Positions 58,885 through 64,000 of a DNA stretch of 64,000 nucleotides are shown in pieces. Below the pieces are notes generated by a model. The model made no database searches. It was given only the letters and a program-made list of their open reading frames with translations, and had not been told where the DNA came from. The number at the start of each line of letters is the position of its first letter. Positions within the stretch are counted from its first letter, which is position 1. The position numbers were made by a program, and so were the translations under genes. Source of the DNA: Aminobacter niigataensis (GTDB taxonomy: Bacteria > Pseudomonadota > Alphaproteobacteria > Rhizobiales > Rhizobiaceae). The DNA lies in assembly GCF_014200015.1 (NCBI RefSeq), contig NZ_JACHOT010000010.1:1-64000 (forward strand). The letters run 5' to 3'.

Positions 58885-61103
58885 CTGTTTAAGGCCAACA
58901 CCAGCAGCGCATCGGCGATCCAGGCACCCTGCCCTTCGCCACAGACGATCAGCGGATTGATGTCGAGTTCCTCGATACGGTCGGCATGATCGGACACAAA
59001 ACCGGCAATGGCCATTATTGCATCCACGGCCGCACCGACGTCCGCCCTGGCACGGCCACGATAGCCGTCGAGCAGCGGGTACATCTTCAACCCCTTCAGC
59101 GCAGCCTCGACCTCGCCGCGCGAGGCAGGGAGCAGCAGCGTGGCGCTGTCCTTGATGAGTTCGACCAGCACGCCGCCGGTGCCGATGGTCATGACAGGGC
59201 CGAACAGCGGATCGCGGGTGACGCCGACGATCAACTCGGCCACGCCGCCTGAGACCATCTTCTCGACATAGAGGCCGGTGCCGAGCGGCAAAAGGGCTGA
59301 AGCAGCCGCGCCGACCTCCTCGGCATTCTTCAAACTTAACCTGACGGCACCGAGTTCGCTCTTGTGGGCAACGCCCAGAGCCTTGAGCGCGACGGAATAG
59401 CCCAGCGCTTCCGCCGCCGCGATGGCCTCGGCGACGCTCGCCGCACGACGGCCGGCTGGCGCGGCAAGGCCAGCGTCGCGCAGCAAGGACTTGGCAGCGG
59501 CTTCGTCGAGCTGGGTATCCTCCCCCCTCGAGGGGGAGGTGCCCGCGAAGCGGGCGGAGGGGGTAACCTCAGAAGGCACCGCCGACGCATCGTGCACGAC
59601 CCCATCCCGATCGGCTCCGCCGATCGACCCTCCCCTCAAGGGGGAGGGATCGCGCCGCCACGCCTCGCCAATCGTCGCTGCAGCCTCCGCCGCGTCCATC
59701 GCCTCGGCAATCCCCTGCAACGGCACGATGCCGCGCGAAAACAGGTCTGCGGCGTGGTCCTCGGTCAGGTTCTCCGACATCGACGCCACCACGGCACCTC
59801 GCGCGCCATTGGTCTTCAGCGCTACCTCGAAGGCCCGCACGGTCGGCCACCAGTCGGCGTCCGAGCAGCGGTCGTTGCGCGGGAAGTCGAGCACCAGCAT
59901 GTTGAGGTCGAAACCGCCTGACGCCATCGCCGTGAAGGTGGCCGTCATCGCCGGTTCGTCGTTCCAAATGAAGGTGTGGTAGTCGAGCGGATTGGCGACC
60001 GCCACGAAGGCGCCGAGCGTCGATTTTATCCTCGTATAGTGCTCAGGCGTGAGCGCCGGGAAACGCAGCCGCCGGCCCTCGGCGCTGTCGGCCATGACCG
60101 ACGCCTCGCCGCCCGAACAGCTCATCGAAGACAGCGTGAAGCCGGGCAGCGGGCCGACCGCGTGCAGCAGCTTCAGCGTTTCGAGCAACGACGGGATGGT
60201 GTCGACGCGAGCGATGCCCAGCCGCTTGAGGAAGGCATCCGAAGCGGCGTCCGACCCGGCGAGCGACGCCGTGTGCGAGATCGTCGCCTTGCGCGCCTGT
60301 TCGGAGCGGCCGACCTTCATGGCGACGATCGGCTTGCCCAGTTCGCGCGCCCGCGCCGCCAGCCGCTCGAAACCGTCTACGGTGTCGAAGCCTTCGATGT
60401 GCAGGCCAAGGCACGACACGCGCTCATCCTCGATCAGGCCCAGCGCCATTTGGGAAAGGCCGATCTGCGCCTGGTTGCCGGCGGTCATCAGGAAGGCGAC
60501 CGGCAGGCCGCGCTTCTGCATGGTCAGGTTGCAGGCGATGTTGGAGGACTGCGTGATGATGGCAACGCCGCGAGTGCCCGGCGCCAGCCTCTGGCCGCCG
60601 TGCTGGTCGGGCCACAGAAGCGCTCCGTCGGCATAATTGATAAGGCCGTAGCAGTTGGGGCCGATGACCGGCATCTGGCCCGCAACTGTGACGAGTTCTC
60701 CCTGCAGCCGTTCGCCGTCGGCATCGTCGCTGCCAGCTTCGAGGAAGCCGGAGGCAAAGCAGATCGCCCCGCCGGCGCCGCGCTCGGCAAGTTGAGCAAT
60801 CACCTCGATAGTCAGGAAGCGGTTGACGCCGACGAAGGCTGCGTCTGGGGCTGCGGGCAGCTCTGCGACCGAACGGAAAGTCCTGATGCCCTCGACCTTG
60901 TCCTTGGTCGGGTGCACCGGCCAGATGTCGCCGGCAAAGCCCATCTTCAGGCACTGCTTGACCACGGCCGCGGCCTGCGAGCCGCCGAACACCGCAATCG
61001 ACCTAGGCCGCAGCAGGCGTTCGAGGCGCCCTTTACCCTCCCCCTTGTGGAGAGGGTCGACGCGCAGCGTCGAGGTGGGGGTGTCAGAAGTCGAGCAAGA
61101 CAT
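58782..61103 (-). CDS. ADP-forming acyl-CoA synthetase (acetate-CoA ligase family) built with three repeat elements
   Basis: A 773-residue NDP-forming CoA ligase: acid + ATP + CoA gives acyl-CoA + ADP + Pi. The CoA-binding domain begins at LERLLRPRSIAVFGGS, the succinyl-CoA-synthetase-like ligase part has ISHTASLAGSDAASD, and the ATP-grasp domain has VALKALGVAHKSELGAV and PLFGPVMTIGTGGVLVELIK. Palindromic elements encode about 26 residues before the first domain (including the only upstream ATG), about 45 in the interdomain linker, and about 30 at the C-terminus with the stop. The core domains look intact, so the enzyme is probably active. Context suggests gamma-butyrobetaine, crotonobetaine or carnitine as substrate. 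Confidence 0.88.
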   Translation of the reverse strand: MSCSTSDTPTSTLRVDPLHKGEGKGRLERLLRPRSIAVFGGSQAAAVVKQCLKMGFAGDIWPVHPTKDKVEGIRTFRSVAELPAAPDAAFVGVNRFLTIEVIAQLAERGAGGAICFASGFLEAGSDDADGERLQGELVTVAGQMPVIGPNCYGLINYADGALLWPDQHGGQRLAPGTRGVAIITQSSNIACNLTMQKRGLPVAFLMTAGNQAQIGLSQMALGLIEDERVSCLGLHIEGFDTVDGFERLAARARELGKPIVAMKVGRSEQARKATISHTASLAGSDAASDAFLKRLGIARVDTIPSLLETLKLLHAVGPLPGFTLSSMSCSGGEASVMADSAEGRRLRFPALTPEHYTRIKSTLGAFVAVANPLDYHTFIWNDEPAMTATFTAMASGGFDLNMLVLDFPRNDRCSDADWWPTVRAFEVALKTNGARGAVVASMSENLTEDHAADLFSRGIVPLQGIAEAMDAAEAAATIGEAWRRDPSPLRGGSIGGADRDGVVHDASAVPSEVTPSARFAGTSPSRGEDTQLDEAAAKSLLRDAGLAAPAGRRAASVAEAIAAAEALGYSVALKALGVAHKSELGAVRLSLKNAEEVGAAASALLPLGTGLYVEKMVSGGVAELIVGVTRDPLFGPVMTIGTGGVLVELIKDSATLLLPASRGEVEAALKGLKMYPLLDGYRGRARADVGAAVDAIMAIAGFVSDHADRIEELDINPLIVCGEGQGAWIADALLVLALNSPSSPTGPSPRNDGEKEENHDADAPLSPFSTGRG
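59518..59650. repeat. Compound palindromic element in frame in the acyl-CoA synthetase linker
   Basis: CCTCCCCCCTCGAGGGGGAGG and GCCCGCGAAGCGGGC at one side, CCGATCGGCTCCGCCGATCG and CCCTCCCCTCAAGGGGGAGGG at the other, with GGGGGTAACCTCAGAAG between, as in the xdhC copy. It is reversed relative to the coding strand compared with xdhC, yet the frame is open in both. It falls between the CoA-ligase and ATP-grasp domains. Confidence 0.9.
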
Positions 61104-61156
61104 TGTTTCACCCCCACCCGGCCCTGCGGGCCACCCTCCCCACAAGGGGGAGGGTC
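61036..61156. repeat. Compound palindromic element at the acyl-CoA synthetase start
   Basis: ACCCTCCCCCTTGTGGAGAG at one end and CTCCCCACAAGGGGGAGGGT at the other are inverted copies, with GTCGACGCGCAGCGTCGAGG and ACCCGGCCCTGCGGGCC as inner hairpins. It lies between the acyl-CoA dehydrogenase stop (61176) and the first recognisable synthetase codon (about 61027), and contains the ATG at 61103 used here. Confidence 0.9.
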
Positions 61157-61175
61157 GAACAAGAAACCAGATCGC

Positions 61176-62339
61176 TCATCCGCCCACCGCCCTGAGCAGC
61201 GCGCGCGAAATGATGTGGCGCTGGATTTCCGACGTGCCTTCCCAGATGCGTTCGACGCGCGCGTCGCGCCAGATGCGCTCCAGCGGCAGGTCGTCCATCA
61301 GGCCCATGCCGCCATGGATCTGGATCGCCTCGTCGGCGACGAAGGCGAGCATTTCCGTGGCCTTGAGTTTGGCCATCGCCATGTCCTGGTCGGTGACCGT
61401 GCCCTGGTCGTATTTCCAGCCGGCCTCCATCACCATCAGCTCGGCTGCCTTGAGCTCGGTCGCCATGTCGGCCAGCTTGAACGACACGCCCTGGAACTTG
61501 CCGATCTGCTGGCCGAATTGCTCGCGCTGGGCGGCGTATTCGACGGCATGGTTGAGCGCGCGCTCGGCGCGGCCGAGGCAGGTGGCACCCACCTGAAGGC
61601 GCGTCGCACCCAGCCAGCTGTTGGCGACTTCGAAACCCTTGTGCACCTCGCCGAGCACTTGAGCTGCCGGCAGGCGACAATCGTCGAACTCCAGCACCGA
61701 ATTGGTGTAGCCGCGATGCGAGACGTTGCGGTAGCCGTCGCGTACGGTGAACCCAGGCGTGCCCTTGTCGACGAAAAACGCAGTGATCTTCTTGCGCTTG
61801 CCGCGCGGCGACTCCTCTTCGCCGGAGGCCATGAAGACGATGGCGAAGTCGGCGATGTCGGCATGGGAGATGAAGTGCTTGGTGCCGTTCAGCACCCAGT
61901 CGCTGCCGTCCTGGACAGCACTGGCCTTCATGCCGCGCAGGTCGGAACCGGCGCCAGGCTCGGTCATCGCCAAACAGTCCGATTTCTCGCCGCGAATGCA
62001 GGGGAAGAGATACTTCTCGCGCTGCTCCGCCGTGCCGGCGAGCAGGATGTTGGACGGGCGCGCCACGCAGGTCCAGTGCAGCGCGTAGTTGGCGCGGCCG
62101 AGCTCCTTTTCGTAGAGCAGCCAGGTCAGCGTATCGAGCCCGGCACCGCCGACATCAGCCGGCATGTTGGCGGCATAGAGCCCGGCGGCAATCGCCTTTG
62201 CCTTGATCTCCTCGACCAGCTCGCGCCGGAGATGGCCGGTGCGCTCGACCTCGCCCTCGTGCGGATAGAGCTCGTTCTCGACGAACGCGCGGGTGGTGTC
62301 GACGATGAGCTGCTGTTCCTCGGACAGACCGAAATGCAT
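61176..62339 (-). CDS. Acyl-CoA dehydrogenase (probable butyrobetainyl-CoA type)
   Basis: A 387-residue FAD enzyme of the acyl-CoA dehydrogenase family. FAD-binding and family motifs are LAMTEPGAGSDLRGMKASAV, DWVLNGTKHFISHADIADFA, REQFGQQIGKFQGVSFKLAD, IQIHGGMGLMDDLPLERIWR and IWEGTSEIQRHIISRALLR, the last carrying the position of the catalytic base. On context it would oxidise gamma-butyrobetainyl-CoA to crotonobetainyl-CoA, the substrate of CaiD. It starts four bases after the carnitine dehydrogenase stop. Confidence 0.9.
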   Translation of the reverse strand: MHFGLSEEQQLIVDTTRAFVENELYPHEGEVERTGHLRRELVEEIKAKAIAAGLYAANMPADVGGAGLDTLTWLLYEKELGRANYALHWTCVARPSNILLAGTAEQREKYLFPCIRGEKSDCLAMTEPGAGSDLRGMKASAVQDGSDWVLNGTKHFISHADIADFAIVFMASGEEESPRGKRKKITAFFVDKGTPGFTVRDGYRNVSHRGYTNSVLEFDDCRLPAAQVLGEVHKGFEVANSWLGATRLQVGATCLGRAERALNHAVEYAAQREQFGQQIGKFQGVSFKLADMATELKAAELMVMEAGWKYDQGTVTDQDMAMAKLKATEMLAFVADEAIQIHGGMGLMDDLPLERIWRDARVERIWEGTSEIQRHIISRALLRAVGG

Positions 62340-62343
62340 CGTC

Positions 62344-63423
62344 TCAGCCCTTCTTCTTGGCAGCTGCCTTCTTCACCGGCTTGCTCGCCTTGGCCTTTTC
62401 GGCAGCCTTGGAGACCTTGGGCTTGGCCTGGGCGGCGAGCTGCTTGGTGTAGTCCTTGTAGAGCGCGCCGGCGCCCCAGCCCTTGCCCTTGTTCTGCTTG
62501 GACAGCGCATCCATGATCGCGACGAGATTGTCGTCGCGGATCTTTTCCAGCTCGCGGATCGACCATTTGTCGGACTGCTCGTCGGACTGGGTGGCGATCA
62601 GGTCGACCAGCTCGTCGTTGAACTCCGGCACGTCCATCAGCTTGGTCCACGGCCATTTCAGGCACGGCCCGAACTGCGCCATGAAGTGGCGCATGCCGGC
62701 CTCGCCACCGGCGACCCGATAGACCTGGAACATACCCATCTGGGCCCAGCGCAGGCCGAAGCCATAGCGCATGATGTCGTCCAGTTCCTCCACCGAGCAG
62801 ATGCCGTCCTTGATCAGCCACAGCGCCTCGCGCCAGGCCGCTTCCAGCAGGCGGTCGCCGACGAAGGCCTCGATCTCCTTGCGGATGACGACAGGCTTCA
62901 TGCCGATGGAAGAATAGATCTCCTTGGCGACCTCGATCGCCTCGGGGAAGGTCTGTGCGCCGCCGACGATCTCGACGATGGGCAGGAGATAGACCGGGTT
63001 GAACGGATGGCCGACCACCAGCCGCTCCGGATGCTTCTTCATCGCCACCTGCATGTCCGATGGCTTGATGCCGGAGGTCGACGAACCGATGATCGCATTG
63101 GCCGGCGCATGCATGTCGATCTCGGCCAGCACCTTGTGCTTGAGGTCGAGCCGCTCCGGCACGCTTTCCTGGATGAAGTCGGCGTCCGCCACCGCTTCCG
63201 CAATGGTCTTGGCGTAGGTCAGCTTGCCTTCCTTGGGCAGGCCGCCTGGCAGCATCTGCTTGTAGGCACGGCGCGCGCCCTTCATCACCTCGCCGACCTT
63301 GCGTGAGGCCTCCGGGTCGGGGTCGAAGATCGACACGTCGATGCCATTGAGCAGCAGCCGCGCCACCCAGCCGGCGCCGATAACCCCGCCGCCAATGGCG
63401 GCTGCTTTCGAGATTGTGCTCAT
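62344..63423 (-). CDS. cdhA: L-carnitine dehydrogenase (3-hydroxyacyl-CoA dehydrogenase family)
   Basis: A 359-residue NAD+-dependent dehydrogenase. The Rossmann motif AAIGGGVIGAGWVARLLLNG is at the N-terminus, HPFNPVYLLPIVEIVGG holds the catalytic His, and DRLLEAAWREALWLIKDGIC with RYGFGLRWAQMGMFQVYRVA are characteristic of carnitine dehydrogenases rather than fatty-acid enzymes. The C-terminus ends in a Lys/Ala tail (KASKPVKKAAAKKKG). It oxidises L-carnitine to 3-dehydrocarnitine. It lies 32 bases after the BKACE gene, whose product uses that compound. Confidence 0.92.
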   Translation of the reverse strand: MSTISKAAAIGGGVIGAGWVARLLLNGIDVSIFDPDPEASRKVGEVMKGARRAYKQMLPGGLPKEGKLTYAKTIAEAVADADFIQESVPERLDLKHKVLAEIDMHAPANAIIGSSTSGIKPSDMQVAMKKHPERLVVGHPFNPVYLLPIVEIVGGAQTFPEAIEVAKEIYSSIGMKPVVIRKEIEAFVGDRLLEAAWREALWLIKDGICSVEELDDIMRYGFGLRWAQMGMFQVYRVAGGEAGMRHFMAQFGPCLKWPWTKLMDVPEFNDELVDLIATQSDEQSDKWSIRELEKIRDDNLVAIMDALSKQNKGKGWGAGALYKDYTKQLAAQAKPKVSKAAEKAKASKPVKKAAAKKKG

Positions 63424-63455
63424 GAAAATGCCCCTCCCGGCAGATTTGTCAGCGA

Positions 63456-64000
63456 TCAGGCCGCCAGCGGCGCGCGCTTGACGAGGTTCAGTTTCTTGCG
63501 CACCTCTTCCGGCCCGATAACTCGCGCGCCCAAGGTCTCGACGACGGTGACCGCCTTCTCGACCAGCTGCGCGTTGGTGGCGAGAACGCCCTTGTCGAGC
63601 CAGAGATTGTCCTCGAGGCCGACGCGCACATTGCCGCCGGCCAGCACAGCCGCCGCCGCATAGGCCATCTGGTTGCGGCCGAGCGAGAAGGCCGAGAAGG
63701 TCCAGCTCTTCGGCACGTTGTTGACCATCGCCATGAAGGTGTTGAGGTCGTCAGGCGCGCCCCACGGCACGCCCATGCACAGTTGCACCAGCGCGTCGGG
63801 CGCAAGCACGCCCTCCTCGACCAGTTGCTTGGCGAACCAGAGGTGGCCGGTGTCGAATGCCTCGATCTCGGGCTTCACGCCCATCGCCGTCATCATGCCG
63901 CCCATGGCGCGCAGCATGCCCGGCGTGTTGGTCATGACATAGTCGGCCTCGGCGAAGTTCATCGTGCCGCAGTCGAGCGTGCAGATCTCCGGCAGGCACT
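63456..64000 (-). CDS. Beta-keto acid cleavage enzyme (BKACE/DUF849), 5' end outside window
   Basis: The last 181 residues of a zinc-dependent enzyme that transfers acetyl-CoA onto a beta-keto acid. The frame continues past the window edge: LPEICTLDCGTMNFAEADYV, typical of BKACE proteins, is in frame. Later landmarks are KPEIEAFDTGHLWFAKQLVE, QLCMGVPWGAPDDLNTFMAM and GGNVRVGLEDNLWLDKGVLA (substrate carboxylate and zinc-site region). Next to carnitine dehydrogenase it should turn 3-dehydrocarnitine plus acetyl-CoA into betainyl-CoA and acetoacetate, as CdhB does in Pseudomonas. Confidence 0.92.
   Translation of the reverse strand, partial: CLPEICTLDCGTMNFAEADYVMTNTPGMLRAMGGMMTAMGVKPEIEAFDTGHLWFAKQLVEEGVLAPDALVQLCMGVPWGAPDDLNTFMAMVNNVPKSWTFSAFSLGRNQMAYAAAAVLAGGNVRVGLEDNLWLDKGVLATNAQLVEKAVTVVETLGARVIGPEEVRKKLNLVKRAPLAA

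Noticed and set aside
56540-61160. CRISPR-like array of repeats
   Set aside because: Repeats are inverted, of several families and irregularly spaced within and between genes, with no cas gene.

Overview
The window looks like a chromosomal stretch from an alphaproteobacterium of the order Hyphomicrobiales, most like Phyllobacteriaceae such as Mesorhizobium or Aminobacter. The grounds are the high GC content, a split pntAA/pntAB transhydrogenase, a short aa3-type cytochrome oxidase subunit IV, a puuE-uraD fusion, a very high density of ABC/TRAP transport and catabolic operons, and several families of short palindromic repeats typical of rhizobia. I see no rRNA, tRNA, CRISPR array, transposase, phage gene or replication origin. 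No gene-free stretch exceeds 300 bases; the longest (about 285-297 bp) lie upstream of pntAA, upstream of dctP and after the dipeptide-type ABC operon.

Layout. 1-2.3 kb: transhydrogenase genes and an oxidase subunit. 2.4-7.1 kb: a branched-chain-type binding protein, a FeeM-like N-acyl amino acid synthase and a GGDEF-EAL protein. 7.2-12 kb: a fused indolepyruvate:ferredoxin oxidoreductase, a lipoprotein and a CGNR regulator. 12.1-17 kb: a lone LivH-type permease and a complete TRAP transporter whose binding-protein gene is convergent with the membrane genes across two back-to-back terminators. 17-21.5 kb: a glutamine amidotransferase-type hydrolase, LacI and MarR regulators, an EamA transporter and a periplasmic intradiol dioxygenase. 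21.6-25.3 kb: a His-rich COG0523 GTPase, a WD40 protein and a divergent MarR/membrane-protein pair. 25.4-28.9 kb: a class-III aminotransferase, a glutamine-synthetase-like enzyme and a HigBA-type toxin-antitoxin pair. 29-31.8 kb: a DNA-repair pair (radical SAM protein and UdgX).

31.7-51.3 kb is mainly purine catabolism: glycerate 2-kinase, a UPF0303 protein, guanine deaminase, cytochrome-c-linked urate oxidase PuuD, a LysR regulator, xanthine dehydrogenase (xdhABC), HIU hydrolase, a PuuE-UraD fusion, ureidoglycine aminohydrolase, ureidoglycolate lyase and an unassigned deaminase. Together they convert guanine and xanthine to urate, allantoin and allantoate, then ureidoglycolate and glyoxylate; no allantoate amidohydrolase or allantoicase gene is in the window. 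A serine hydrolase, a SRPBCC/HxlR pair and Dps interrupt this block. 49.3-56.5 kb: a CocE-type hydrolase followed by a dipeptide-family ABC transporter. 56.8-64 kb: an alpha/beta hydrolase, then a minus-strand set reading BKACE, L-carnitine dehydrogenase, acyl-CoA dehydrogenase, ADP-forming acyl-CoA synthetase and CaiD, which I read as gamma-butyrobetaine/carnitine catabolism.

The most unusual feature is a set of compound palindromic repeats in the right half of the window. Most are intergenic, but one lies in frame inside xdhC, and three contribute coding sequence to a single gene, the acyl-CoA synthetase: its start region, its interdomain linker and its C-terminus with the stop codon.
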